From Stentor coeruleus (taxonomy: Eukaryota > Ciliophora > Heterotrichea > Heterotrichida > Stentoridae): 54,137 bases of DNA. The translations under genes and the position numbers were made by a program. The stretch spans positions 1 through 54,137 of the forward strand of contig MPUH01000439.1 of assembly GCA_001970955.1 (NCBI GenBank), in the 5' to 3' direction. Below the pieces are notes generated by a model that worked only from the letters and a program-made list of their open reading frames with translations, was not told the DNA's origin and made no database searches. This document shows positions 28,933 to 39,295 of this stretch, in pieces (the first letter of the stretch is position 1; the number at the start of each line of letters is the position of its first letter).

Positions 28933-29850
28933 CTAATTAAGAACACAGCTTTCATAAGTAGGGATCATATACTTGATATTAATAAAAGCATCTTCACCTC
29001 CTGTAGTCTCTAAAAGTTCTAATGTTTCTTGAATCAGCTCACCAATATTCTGATGTTTTCTTTGAGAGTAATCAATTTTATCACCATAATTCGCATTTTT
29101 ATGTTTAAAAATGTTAAACACAGGAAGAATTTGCCTATAATACGGTACAAGTGCTTCACCAATCATATCAGCACTTGTCACAAGTTTCTGTAATATTTTC
29201 AATATGACACAGATTATATCTGGGTCTCTAGTATTCAAAGCTGTTTTAACAGGAATAATCAACTGAGGAATTACAGGAAGTACCTTATTACCACCATGTT
29301 CTAACATATCAAAAACACCTTGTATAGCTAAAAATCTATACGGGTCAGTTTTTTCTCTTAATCCATCAAAGAAAATCGGCAAATAATGATGATAATCCAG
29401 TTGATCCACAGCAACTTTCCATACAATTTTATTCGTCCCACCATGACTAACTGCAATCGGCATATCTCCTCTATCATAAAATCTTCTAAATTCACTTGGA
29501 GGAATTACTCTTTTATTATAAGCTCCAGCTCTAGGAGGTGCTACTAAAGGTATATCATTACCTTTATTTAATGATGAAGTCTTTCCTCCTGAACCATTTC
29601 CTTTTTTCACAAACTTATTCGGAGCATTTGCCGCATATGAATTTTCATGAGCCGGGTCCATTTTGAATTCTGTTTGGATTTTCCTAGTTGGAATAATAAA
29701 GTCTTTACTTGGGAAATCGCCAAATGGCGAGTGGTTATTTTTAGGTAAGTATTTCTGACCACTTTCATAAGATGGGCCTCCTGTTTTAGATAACATTTTC
29801 CTTAGATGGTCTTCAGTCGCTAAATTCTGAGCAGGGGATATCGAAACCAT
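28933..29850 (-). CDS. PACRG: PACRG (parkin co-regulated protein), ciliary inner-junction protein, 305 aa
   Basis: The conserved PACRG core starts at about residue 120 with [18 protein letters not shown] and continues with [51 protein letters not shown] and the C terminus [22 protein letters not shown]. These match vertebrate PACRG closely along the whole core. PACRG forms the inner junction between the A and B tubules of axonemal doublets (and is found in basal bodies). The N-terminal 115 residues are basic and poorly conserved, as in other species. One frame, no intron. Its start is 76 nt downstream of the stop of the 671-aa orphan on the same strand. Confidence 0.98.
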   Translation of the reverse strand: MVSISPAQNLATEDHLRKMLSKTGGPSYESGQKYLPKNNHSPFGDFPSKDFIIPTRKIQTEFKMDPAHENSYAANAPNKFVKKGNGSGGKTSSLNKGNDIPLVAPPRAGAYNKRVIPPSEFRRFYDRGDMPIAVSHGGTNKIVWKVAVDQLDYHHYLPIFFDGLREKTDPYRFLAIQGVFDMLEHGGNKVLPVIPQLIIPVKTALNTRDPDIICVILKILQKLVTSADMIGEALVPYYRQILPVFNIFKHKNANYGDKIDYSQRKHQNIGELIQETLELLETTGGEDAFINIKYMIPTYESCVLN

Positions 29851-29926
29851 TATTTATATACGGCAGTTATAATTATAAATCTTAATAAACTTTTATAGTA
29901 AAAAAATCATATAAGGTTTTTATAAA

Positions 29927-31942
29927 TTACATAGAAATCTCTTCAATTGCCATAGACATAGAGTTTTGTTTTTTCTCAGATTTAGGGATTTTGAGTTTAT
30001 TAATAAGTGAAGAGTCTCTTTTATCTTGAATTCTTTTGCTGTATATTTTATAACATTTGTCGCATACAGGGACAAGTTCGAATTCCCAATGAAGTTTTTT
30101 ATTGATTCCATTATTCATTTGAGAATTACTGTTCATAGGGATACTAAGTTCTGTCATTGATGTATTTTCTTGTAAAATTATATTTAAGTCACGGATAAAC
30201 TCATGAGGTAAATTTAGGATTAAAGATCTTAAAGAGTATTTGTCATATCGATCTTCTAGTATTATTTTACGTAAAACTTTATATTGCATCATATTTGTTA
30301 TTGGGGTTACTGGTCTTTTTGTTCTATCAAGTAAATGATGTACTGTGTCTATATTAAGAATATCCTGAAGTTTCATAAGTTCAAATAAAGTCCCTGCGAA
30401 TTCTAGATGATGTTTCATGAGAAACTCAATTTTTTCTCTAGTCTCAAAATCATTTTTTTTTAATAAGCTGCAATAGTCTCCACAACATAATAGCTGTCGG
30501 TTTATTTTACCTTTTATATACCCTGAACCTTCAGTTGCACTGAATAATGAGATGTGCTTTGTGCTGCTAATGCTTGGTAAAGTTACGATTTTCCTATCTT
30601 TGAATTTTATGTGAAGAAGTTTTGTGAAGAAAGTTGAGTTTTTTGCTTCGATGAAGTCTAAAACACATTCTTGAACTTGTTTTGTATGAGGGATATAGTG
30701 ACGAAGGGATTTGAGGATTTCGTTATGGATTTGTAGGTAAGAGTTTTGCTTGTGGAGGTTGGAAACTTCGTAGATTTTGGAGAGTTCGGTAGCTTTGACC
30801 ATGTGGCCACGTTCCCAGAGCTTGCGGACTGAGGTTTTATCAGTTTGTTTGGACTTTGAGTAGAATTCGAAGGATTTTTCGATTTTGCTGAATTTTAGGG
30901 TTAGGTAGCGGGAAAAATGCTTTAGCCGGGTTAAGTGTTTTGAGTATTTATCATTTCTTAATGCAAGATTAATTAAATTCTGCAGCTGGGTGAAAACGTT
31001 ATAAGCAAATCTTCCAAAGTCTATTTCATATTCCTCTTTCAAAAAATAACTCGAAGTTGATTTTATTGGAAACACTAACTTGCACCTGAAATTTCTTTCA
31101 AAAACATCCAGTTCTGTTTTAGAAAAAATAAGCGAATTAAGCAACTGTGCCGGTATAAAATTCGTAACTTTTATCCTTTCAAGTTTTTTTTCAAATTCTT
31201 TAGGCTCAGAGTTGTTTATAAGAAAAACCCTAAGACTATTTTTTGTAAAATGTGCTCGTGTTTTACTAGGCTGACTTCCTTTACTTTTAACAAACTGGGT
31301 AATAAGAACAATACCTTTAATATAAGAACTTTCATGAAACTTTTGTAGTATTTCTTCAACTTCATCACATTTAAAAACAAAAGATTGATAAAGTGTTTTA
31401 TTTGAACTATAATGTTCATAACGCATTAAATACATTGGAGTATCATAATTCCAATTCTGTTTAAAATTTTGCAATTCAGATTTTAATTCTAGCATACGAA
31501 AAGTTTTACTACAAACAAAACCATTATCATCAGTCCATAGTTTAATAGGTGAATCAAGTGATGTTCCTAATATTATAGATTCAGGAATAGTTAATTTAAT
31601 CTGTTCTTGATGACATGCTTTATGTAATGTGACAAGGTATTGATTACCTTGAAAAATTTGCTCTTGTTCAAAATTTTTTGAAGGGGGCTGCTCGGATATA
31701 AGTCGAACTTTATCAAAAAGTGGGTATTTTGGTTTGATGTCACTAAAACGCTTCATGGACTTTGTTTGGTTTTTATTAGAAAACTTGTCGATAATCCCTC
31801 GGGTTAGAATCAAGATTTTGAACTCGTCGTAGGGGTCGGCAGGGGTTTGAGACTTATCAAGGACCTGCTGTTTAATTGACTCATCATCGATGCCTAGCAT
31901 TTTCAGAACTTTAAGCTTTGTCTCATCGCTTATACTAAACAT
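29927..31942 (-). CDS. Orphan protein, 671 aa
   Basis: A long intact frame, no intron, no signal peptide, no membrane segment and no domain I recognise. The composition is globular and mixed, with clusters such as KLWERGHMVKATELSKIYEV (about 385-405), LLCCGDYCSLLKK (about 490) and a lone CDKC near 630 followed by a basic tail. It is probably a folded, mostly helical protein. The ATG is only 10 nt after the stop of the VHS-GAT-appendage gene on the same strand, and PACRG follows 76 nt after its own stop. The three may be co-transcribed, but a functional link is only a guess. Confidence 0.8.
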   Translation of the reverse strand: MFSISDETKLKVLKMLGIDDESIKQQVLDKSQTPADPYDEFKILILTRGIIDKFSNKNQTKSMKRFSDIKPKYPLFDKVRLISEQPPSKNFEQEQIFQGNQYLVTLHKACHQEQIKLTIPESIILGTSLDSPIKLWTDDNGFVCSKTFRMLELKSELQNFKQNWNYDTPMYLMRYEHYSSNKTLYQSFVFKCDEVEEILQKFHESSYIKGIVLITQFVKSKGSQPSKTRAHFTKNSLRVFLINNSEPKEFEKKLERIKVTNFIPAQLLNSLIFSKTELDVFERNFRCKLVFPIKSTSSYFLKEEYEIDFGRFAYNVFTQLQNLINLALRNDKYSKHLTRLKHFSRYLTLKFSKIEKSFEFYSKSKQTDKTSVRKLWERGHMVKATELSKIYEVSNLHKQNSYLQIHNEILKSLRHYIPHTKQVQECVLDFIEAKNSTFFTKLLHIKFKDRKIVTLPSISSTKHISLFSATEGSGYIKGKINRQLLCCGDYCSLLKKNDFETREKIEFLMKHHLEFAGTLFELMKLQDILNIDTVHHLLDRTKRPVTPITNMMQYKVLRKIILEDRYDKYSLRSLILNLPHEFIRDLNIILQENTSMTELSIPMNSNSQMNNGINKKLHWEFELVPVCDKCYKIYSKRIQDKRDSSLINKLKIPKSEKKQNSMSMAIEEISM

Positions 31943-31952
31943 ATCTATTTAA

Positions 31953-34388
31953 TTAATCTGATACATGACTAACTAAAAGCATCATAAAAGTTTTCCTAAG
32001 CTGAGAATCATTAGCTCTTGTTTCAATCTCGCAAATCCCTTCTGTTTTTTTGATATATATCATTGAGATTACTAGTTCATTTATTTTAGCAACAACCATT
32101 GACTTACCCTTACTGATTTTTTTCTCATCAAATGTATTAAGAATAAGCATGTTATCAGAAAATTTGAGTATCTCTGGAAGGTATCTGCATGCGATTGTGC
32201 ATTTGCAGACTGTGTTTTCGCTTGCAAACATCATATTTTCCCATTTTTTCCATATATCAAACGGTGTTAGGGAAATAGGACTAGTAAATTTCCCTATTGA
32301 CAATGGTATTTTTAAAGAATAAGAAAGAGCTTTGTGGCCACTAATCATTTTAACTGACATCCTAGGATATACTGAAGAAAAAGACTTGAGTTTACATGAA
32401 ACATAAAAATTTTCTTGGTTATTTGGTTGGATTTCATTCGCTACACTACTTAAAATTGCTATATCAAAAGTTGAAGGGTTTTCAATACTGACTTGAATAT
32501 TCTCTAATACTCCTACTGATTTATTCCCTAAATAAAACCACATTTTCACATAATCCTCCTCACAAAGAAGCTGAACACCCACTTGAAACAGTTCACAATC
32601 ATGAACAACCGTAAAACTTTCAGAGCAAATATACCTAAAAATATCATCATTATCCGCATGTGTTTCTTGAGGTATAATCACTTGTTGAAAATCCATAATT
32701 TTCGATGGACACGATATTTCCCCAAAAAAACCACAATTCTCTCCAACAAAACCAGTTTTCTGGTCTTTCAACACATGATATTCTTGGCATTCCTTCTCTT
32801 TACCCGCAAGTATTTCTTTAGTTTTAACAACAACCAATTCAAGTAAATTGCATTTATCTCTAAGTTCAAAGATGATTTTATTAAGATTTCCAATAACTTC
32901 ATCTTTATCATTATTAGCCTTTTGTAAACTTGCAAGTTCAACTTTAAGATCCGCTATGATTTTATCATTTTCAGATAAGGGATAAATGTTTGGTGATGGT
33001 ATAATATTTGATAAAGATGATTTAGTTAATGATGTTTTTTCAATTAAAGGTGAATTAGGTATAATTATAGGCATAGTTCCTGATGTATCTAAATTTGGTG
33101 GTGGGATGATGTTTGGTAGAGGTAGAGGTAGTTTTGGTATATTTAATGATAAATTATGATAAGATATTGGTTTAGTTCCTGATACAGGAGGTTTAGGCAT
33201 TGGTATAACAGGAGGATTAGAAATATTTGAAGGCTGAGAAGCACTTGAGGAGAATTCAGAAGGTTCTGGACCTGATGAAAAGAAAAGAGCAGGGTTTTCA
33301 TAACTTATAGACTGTGATTTATATGACGGATTTGCTGTGGGCTTAAAATCTAAATCGAGAATTTTATTGAAAACATTTTTTGAGGTTTTAGGTTGTGTAG
33401 GATGAGGATTTTCTTCTTTAGATGGTTCATTAAGAGGATTTTTAGATTGGAATTTTGTTTCTCTGTGTATTTGCAATGTTGCTGATTTAAGTTTTTTTTC
33501 TATCACACGTGAAGAACCTCTTCTTTCAGAGTTTTTAAGTTGCAAGTTTAAATTTTTATTGATAATTTTACGGTCTTCTCTATTTTGAAGTTTTTTATCT
33601 ACAATTTTTTGAACCCTATTATTTAAACTTAAAAGTTTTTTTGTTTCAAAATAGTCATTATTAGAAATCGCAGTATTTAGAAGCATTTCTAATTTGGGTT
33701 TTATCTGAATCATATTACCAATAAGATTTTTACCAGTTTCATCTTCATGAGGGTTTACTATTTCTTCAATAATAGCTAATAAGTTTTCTAAATACTCTAA
33801 TGTTTCTTTATCAGTTCTTGAAAATTTTGTATTGGATCTTTTTGATTTGGGTTGATGATAAATTTGTGAAGGTTCATATTTTTTTTCTATACTTTTGCTT
33901 GTTTCTTGAAATATTTGAGGGAATTCAACTTTGTTAGAAAGTTGACTATACATATAAAAATATGCTGTTGGCTCACCAGATGTCCCTATTCCATATTGTA
34001 GTGCCCAAATTTGTATATAAATTAATAAATTGTGAATAAATGCTTGTGATGCTAAAAGGTTATCTTGAGAATTATTAGAGTCTCTAAAAAGGTCTTCTTT
34101 TTTTTTTTGAGCAAGAATGCTAAGGCGAACAAGGATTTTTGATTGGGCAAAGTTGAGGAAATCGCTGTTTTTAAGCATCATGCATTCTTGGAAAAGATTA
34201 AGTGCTAAAACTTTTTTTACAGGAATAATTCTACGGTCTTTGATTATTTTTTTTATTTCCAAGATTACTGGCTTGCAGATTTCTATATCAGCCGTTATTA
34301 CTAAGTTTTTTATGTGTGGTAAAACTTCAGAGTAGGTTTGGTCTGAATTAGTTGCTTGGATTACTAGATCTCCTGGTTTTGAATTCAT
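31953..34388 (-). CDS. VHS-GAT protein with AP-2 alpha-type C-terminal appendage (clathrin adaptor-like), 811 aa
   Basis: Three modules. Residues about 5-150 look like a VHS domain (PGDLVIQATN, VKKVLALNLFQECMMLKN, IYIQIWALQYG, ending SNKVEFP). Residues about 193-275 match a GAT three-helix bundle (ETLEYLENLLAIIEEIV; MLLNTAISNNDYFETKKLL). A Pro/Ser-rich hinge follows, with a clathrin-box-like ILDLDF near 345, then a coiled coil (about 475-545). Residues about 585-811 follow the two-part appendage of AP-2 alpha: a sandwich part (ELFQVGVQLL, WFYLGNKSVGVL), the linker LKIPLSIGKFTSPISLTPFDIWKKW, including the platform Trp, and an ending like the alpha ear (DSQLRKTFMMLLVSH). GGA and TOM1 adaptors share VHS-GAT, but GGAs end in a small gamma ear. 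The likely job is ubiquitin- or phosphoinositide-linked cargo sorting with clathrin. Confidence 0.82.
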   Translation of the reverse strand: MNSKPGDLVIQATNSDQTYSEVLPHIKNLVITADIEICKPVILEIKKIIKDRRIIPVKKVLALNLFQECMMLKNSDFLNFAQSKILVRLSILAQKKKEDLFRDSNNSQDNLLASQAFIHNLLIYIQIWALQYGIGTSGEPTAYFYMYSQLSNKVEFPQIFQETSKSIEKKYEPSQIYHQPKSKRSNTKFSRTDKETLEYLENLLAIIEEIVNPHEDETGKNLIGNMIQIKPKLEMLLNTAISNNDYFETKKLLSLNNRVQKIVDKKLQNREDRKIINKNLNLQLKNSERRGSSRVIEKKLKSATLQIHRETKFQSKNPLNEPSKEENPHPTQPKTSKNVFNKILDLDFKPTANPSYKSQSISYENPALFFSSGPEPSEFSSSASQPSNISNPPVIPMPKPPVSGTKPISYHNLSLNIPKLPLPLPNIIPPPNLDTSGTMPIIIPNSPLIEKTSLTKSSLSNIIPSPNIYPLSENDKIIADLKVELASLQKANNDKDEVIGNLNKIIFELRDKCNLLELVVVKTKEILAGKEKECQEYHVLKDQKTGFVGENCGFFGEISCPSKIMDFQQVIIPQETHADNDDIFRYICSESFTVVHDCELFQVGVQLLCEEDYVKMWFYLGNKSVGVLENIQVSIENPSTFDIAILSSVANEIQPNNQENFYVSCKLKSFSSVYPRMSVKMISGHKALSYSLKIPLSIGKFTSPISLTPFDIWKKWENMMFASENTVCKCTIACRYLPEILKFSDNMLILNTFDEKKISKGKSMVVAKINELVISMIYIKKTEGICEIETRANDSQLRKTFMMLLVSHVSD

Positions 34389-35545
34389 ATTATTTTGTAG
34401 GTTTTTTGATATGAGAAGAAGTTATAAGTTTGGAAATGAAAGGTTTTTAAAATTGAAAGAGTTGGAATGGAAGATTTGTTTTTTAGATTTTAGATTTTAT
34501 GAATAGATGATAAAGTTATTGTATGTATTGATATGAGGATGATGATTTTAAAGGGTTTATTATGGTTTATAAAGTTATTGTATGTATTGATATGAGGATA
34601 ATGATTTTAAAGGGTTTATTATGGTTTATATTTAAATTTAGTTGTGGTTATTAAAATAGGGATTGGGTTTTTGAAAGAAGATTGGATGGAAAAAAACAAG
34701 TTGATGGTTGTATTTTGTAAAAATGTGATGATTTTTAAAGGATTTGAGTTATTGTTTTTTTTGGAAATTTTAAGATTTGTGGGAATTTACTGATTGGTTA
34801 ATGTGCTTTTTTTGAGATTGGTGAAGAGTTTGTTGTGGATGCTATGCGAATTTTTGATATGTGATGATGTTTTTTGTTGTTCGAATATTTTAGGTACTCA
34901 TTGCAAATTATGCATGCGAAATAATTTTATTATAAAAATATAATTGATCATAGACTATAAAACTTATGAATTAGAATCTTTCAATGAATATTAGGATTTT
35001 ATCAATACAATAGGTTTGTTATTATAAACAACAAATTTCAACGAGATAATTATTTTAAAACTGTATATTCATATATAAAAAGTCAAAAAAAATATTTTCC
35101 TTATTCACAATAATCAACCAATAAAATATCCAATCAGGATTAAAAAGCATTAAAACCTTATTCTTTCAATAAAAATTATATCTTTAAATCTAATCAATCC
35201 CATTTTAAAACAATCAACCCAATAATACTGCTCATCCTATCCTCACAATCTAAAATCAAAACTTTATAAACATAAACTTTACCCTAATTCATAATTATTT
35301 TTCCTAAAACCTAAACAAAGATTAATAAAATCATATAAAATCCATTACCAAACCTAATTTTCAATCCACTCCAATTCAAATCTCATAATTTTTTTCTTCA
35401 AAATCCACCTCCTTTAATCCTCCAACTACCAAATTCTTTTCTAATCATCATACAAAACCTTTCTCATAACCAAAACACCCCTTATCATATATAAAATTTT
35501 CAAAATCCTGTCAAATCCTCTTAACTTATTACATTTTCATATTAA
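34389..35545. other. Divergent intergenic region, sharp strand-composition switch
   Basis: About 1.15 kb between the adaptor gene (minus) and the kinase gene (plus). From 34389 to about 34880 the plus strand is G/T-rich with very few C. From about 35100 to 35545 it is C/A-rich; 35341-35460 has 37 C and no G. The switch is near 34.9-35.0 kb. It also holds a 59-bp tandem duplication (34510-34627). No gene is seen. Confidence 0.6.
34510..34627. repeat. 59-bp tandem duplication with one mismatch
   Basis: Copies 34510-34568 and 34569-34627 differ at one base (GGATGATG versus GGATAATG). No N lies between them. The mismatch shows that the copies come from different molecules, either diverged paralogous copies or two haplotypes joined by assembly. 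Confidence 0.9.
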
Positions 35546-36967
35546 ATGATATACAAAGGCAAAAGGGAACCAACACCAGAAAAAAGCTCAAGACCAACGA
35601 CAGCAAGTAACTCAACTCCATCGTCAACAATCATAGACTTAATAAAAAAACTCAATTCAAACTACTCAAAGCCATCATCAGCTATTGAAGCTCAAAGAGT
35701 TCCTCGTCCCCGTTCAAATAGTTTGCCAAAAAACGAGGACCAAAAAAGCAACCCTCTGCTTTCAAAGCCCCCAATATTTAAAAAACCTTCACTATCAGGG
35801 CTAAACGCAACAGAAGAAGTCAAATCGAAACTTCCCCCTAGAACTCCAGTTTCTAACAAAAAGGAATCTACAGGGCCATTACAATCTTTACTAAAACATA
35901 ACGAAATCCAAAACACAGGGAATATTGACGATTATATTCTTGGCAGTCAAATAGGCCAAGGCGCATACGCAATAGTTCGCAGTGCTATAAAAAAATCAAA
36001 CAGTTCGAAATATGCTATTAAAACATATGAGAAATCTAAACTACTCGATCCACATAGAAAGCGTTCTGTACAAAGAGAAATCGAAATCCTTGGTATGCTT
36101 AGACATCAAAACATCGTGAAACTTTTCGAAGTTATCGATACAGGCCGTCAACTTCATTTAGTCCTTGAACATGTTGGAGGCTGTTCTTTACATGGTTACT
36201 TAAAAAAACGTCCAACCCGAAGACTAGAAGAGCCTGAAGCTAGACGTATTTTCAAGCAAGTTTTATTAGGTATCGAATACTCTCATCACAAAAATGTCAC
36301 ACATCGAGACATAAAACTTGAAAACCTGCTTCTAGACGAAAGCAACAACGTAAAAATCATCGACTTTGGTTTTTCTACATGTTTTTCTCATGAAAAAAAA
36401 GTGAAAATGTTCTGCGGAACACCAAGTTATATGTCTCCAGAAATTGTCGCCCGTGTTGAATATACAGGTCCTCCAGCAGATGTTTGGGCATTAGGTGTAT
36501 TACTATACGTCCTTTTATGTGGCTGTTATCCTTTTAGAGGACAATCAGACCGTGAATTATATAAAAAAATCCAATATGGACAGTTTTCTATACCCCAACA
36601 TATATCCCAAGGTGCAAGAAGTTTGATAAGTAGAATAATGCGTATAGATCCAAATAAAAGACCTAGTGTTCATGATATTTTAAAAGATAGTTGGGTTGTA
36701 TCAACTGATATGATTAAAGCACCTGGGGAAATATCAGAACCTTTACCTAGATCGTGTAGTACCGGTGATCCTCTTGATGCTGAAATTGTATTTAGCCTTG
36801 TAAGAGTTATATAGAAACGACTTGGGTATACTGAAGAAGAGCTCAGAACTGAATTAAAAAACGATAATAGCCATGTATCATTATTGTATAAGCATTTGAA
36901 AAGAAGCAAAGGGGAGTCTTCAGCAAGCTCTATTAATAAAAATTACATAAGCGCTGGTTTTGGCTAA
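35546..36967 (+). CDS. CAMK-type Ser/Thr protein kinase with C-terminal UBA-like segment, 468 aa, one 15-nt intron
   Basis: Exon 1 is 35546-36799 and exon 2 is 36815-36967; splicing GTAAGAGTTATATAG gives exactly 469 codons. Residues 1-125 are Ser/Pro-rich and probably disordered. The kinase domain is about 128-382: Gly loop IGQGAYAIV, KYAIK lysine near 155, HRDIKLEN near 252, DFGFS near 272, activation-loop FCGTPSYMSPE near 290. All catalytic residues are intact, so it should be active. The HRDIKLEN and T-loop patterns are those of the AMPK/MARK/NuaK branch. After the intron, LKRLGYTEEELRTELKND (about 417-435) resembles the UBA or autoinhibitory helix bundle that follows these kinases. Without splicing, this regulatory part is lost. 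Confidence 0.93.
36800..36814 (+). other. 15-nt intron in kinase gene
   Basis: GTAAGAGTTATATAG, phase 0. Retention gives an in-frame TAG. A at position 10. Splicing extends the protein by 50 residues into a UBA-like segment. Confidence 0.93.
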
Positions 36968-37047
36968 AAAAAATGTGAGGATTTAAGTTTTATATATGAA
37001 AAAAATAATCTTAGGAGATATTTAGCTTAGAAACCTAGTTTTTGGAT

Positions 37048-38694
37048 TTACTCAGAACTATGCCTTTTAACCCAGGCTTCTTTAAGTTTGGTTCTTCGGT
37101 CGATATGAGCTTTTTCCCGTTCTTCACTAGCTGCTGAATAGTAGTCTTCATTTAAATTCCCAGAAATATACCTTCCACAACCCCTTCTAAACTCAGCAAA
37201 TACTTTCCTCCCGTTGTAATCATAAGTATTTATAGCTTCAAAAAGTTTCAATGCTTCAGTAAAAGAATTTGCTGTTACAAAAACATAACTAGCATCGCTT
37301 AAAAAACCTTTAAACTGTGGGTCGAAATTAAATTTCATGTTTAAATTAGCTTTTCTAGATACTTCATTTAACCAGTTTACAAATGCTGAAGGGTCTAAAT
37401 TCCATGGCAAATTCGAAACCCTTAACGTTTTTTTTATATCAGCATCTTCTAAAACCAAAAGAGCTTTTTCCATTTCAATACCAAAAAGCCTAAATACTTC
37501 TTTTAAAGACTGTTCTTTATGAGTATGATTATCTAATTCAACAAAACCATATGCTTTACTTTTAGGTGCTTGTCTTGAGGCAAATTTTATCATATCATTA
37601 AACCTTTTAGTATCCCTATCAAGTTCTGATGAATTCGTACTTAATTCTCCTGTTAAAACCTCATCTTCATTTGCTGCTAATTTTAATACACTTGATCTTG
37701 AATTTTTCGCTAGTTCTGATACTTTATTAACATCCATTTCTTTACATAAAGATATGTCAATTTTATTTAAAGTATTGTCAATATCTAAAATATCATCATG
37801 TTTTCCCCCAGGTTTATTATGAAAAAGTTTCATATCTTTTATTGATGTTATACCAATTCTCTCTAAAGTCTTTTCTATGTTTTTTTTATTAAGCATTTCA
37901 TCTTTAGCCATATCAACTTGTATATAAATCCAATTAGAATTTGTGTTTTCTTGTGAAGCAGTTTGCATAAAAGTTATAATCCTATCAATAACAGGTTTTT
38001 TATTTTGAGTTTTTCTTGTAAAAGATACAGGCAAAGGTTTGTTATCGATATCAGTTTCTGGGATATCGCTATCGCTTAGATATTTAGGAAATAAGTTATT
38101 CCCAGCCATCATTGAAACTTTACATGTATTAAGATAATCATCAAATACCCATTGTGGTTTAGGCATCATTTTTAAATAATAATGGGATTGATGTTCGATT
38201 TTATGCTCATTATCAAATGTATCTTCACCTATTAACTTGGGGATTGTGTCTGAATTCAATTGTCGGAAGTTACAAAAACTCATAAGTTTCAATAAATGGA
38301 TATCGTTTTTGAAGAACTTGAAACATGATTTCAAATATGCTTTGTAATGAGGAAGATAAGTAAGTTTTGTTACTGTAAATTCATGTTTTGAAATAAAGGT
38401 TTGGAAAGATTCTGGACCTAAACGATTAATAAATGCGGTACAGAAGTTTTGAAGACTGTCCAATGAAGAGTTACCTAAAGTACTTGACACTGATTTATGA
38501 GCGAGAATTTCTAAGTCTTCTTCTGTAAGGAAGGCTTGACCTTTTTTTTTCCCAACTTTCACATCTTTGTGAAGCCATCGGATTGATTTTGATACGTTTA
38601 GTTTTTTTTGCAGCTTTTTTGGCTGGGCTACAAGTTGTTGAACACTAGAAAAATTCCTCAGGATCGAACTGGAAATTCTAATAGCTTTCAGCAT
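37048..38694 (-). CDS. Probable mitochondrial RNA-binding (RRM) protein, 548 aa
   Basis: The N terminus (MLKAIRISSSILRNFSSVQQ) is basic, Ser-rich and without acidic residues, a typical mitochondrial presequence. Near the C terminus (about 418-500) KTLRVSNLPWNLDPSAFVNWL begins an RRM fold with an RNP2-like strand (LRVSNLPW) and an RNP1-like strand near ASYVFVTAN. The segment SKAYGFVELDNHTHKEQSLKE (about 385-405) resembles the end of a second, partial RRM. The middle is helical and unassigned. It ends in a charged tail. The likely role is mitochondrial RNA handling or the mitoribosome; ciliates have many lineage-specific proteins of this kind. One frame, no intron; convergent with the kinase gene, with 80 nt between stops. 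Confidence 0.75.
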   Translation of the reverse strand: MLKAIRISSSILRNFSSVQQLVAQPKKLQKKLNVSKSIRWLHKDVKVGKKKGQAFLTEEDLEILAHKSVSSTLGNSSLDSLQNFCTAFINRLGPESFQTFISKHEFTVTKLTYLPHYKAYLKSCFKFFKNDIHLLKLMSFCNFRQLNSDTIPKLIGEDTFDNEHKIEHQSHYYLKMMPKPQWVFDDYLNTCKVSMMAGNNLFPKYLSDSDIPETDIDNKPLPVSFTRKTQNKKPVIDRIITFMQTASQENTNSNWIYIQVDMAKDEMLNKKNIEKTLERIGITSIKDMKLFHNKPGGKHDDILDIDNTLNKIDISLCKEMDVNKVSELAKNSRSSVLKLAANEDEVLTGELSTNSSELDRDTKRFNDMIKFASRQAPKSKAYGFVELDNHTHKEQSLKEVFRLFGIEMEKALLVLEDADIKKTLRVSNLPWNLDPSAFVNWLNEVSRKANLNMKFNFDPQFKGFLSDASYVFVTANSFTEALKLFEAINTYDYNGRKVFAEFRRGCGRYISGNLNEDYYSAASEEREKAHIDRRTKLKEAWVKRHSSE

Positions 38695-39295
38695 TTGACA
38701 AATTAGTATTAAATGGTAGGGTATTAGATGGAGGTATTGGATAGTAGATGGATTTGGATGAGATATAAAGGGGAGAGGGAATTTAGAAGGTGGGAGGATG
38801 GGAGGATGAAAGGATGAGAAGGATTTTGGTTAAGAGAAGAAAATAAGGGTTTTTTGATGGGAAATGGAGGAAGTTAGTGATAGGTTTTTTTGTATTAGGG
38901 ATTTTTAGTTGATAAGATTAGGATTTTTAAGACTGTTTTGATTGTATGGAGTATGTTGTAAAATTAGAAAGATTTTTTGTATGTTTAAATGCATGTGGGG
39001 ATGTTTTCAATAATTTTTTTGTATCAAATCTCCATGATTTGTGATTTATATAATCCTAGGATTTTCAAAAACTTATATTAATTTAGCATAAATAATAATT
39101 TTATCTAATATAAAGATAGTTATAGGATTTTCAAAAACTTATATTAATTTAGCATAAATAATAATTTTATCTAATATAAAGATAGTTATTTATTTTATGT
39201 TCCTGTCTATTATTTTTAATAAAAACAAAGTCACTTTTTTTTATTCCATATCTGAGCTTCTTCATACAAAATATTTTATATAAACTATATGCATT
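38695..39295. other. Intergenic region with extreme G-rich, C-free tract
   Basis: This is the 5' flank of the RRM gene (minus). In 38701-38820 the plus strand has 47 G and no C. The region also holds an exact 66-bp tandem duplication (39057-39188). No gene is seen. Confidence 0.6.
39057..39188. repeat. 66-bp perfect tandem duplication
   Basis: Copies 39057-39122 and 39123-39188 are identical, in non-coding DNA, with no N between. Confidence 0.95.
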
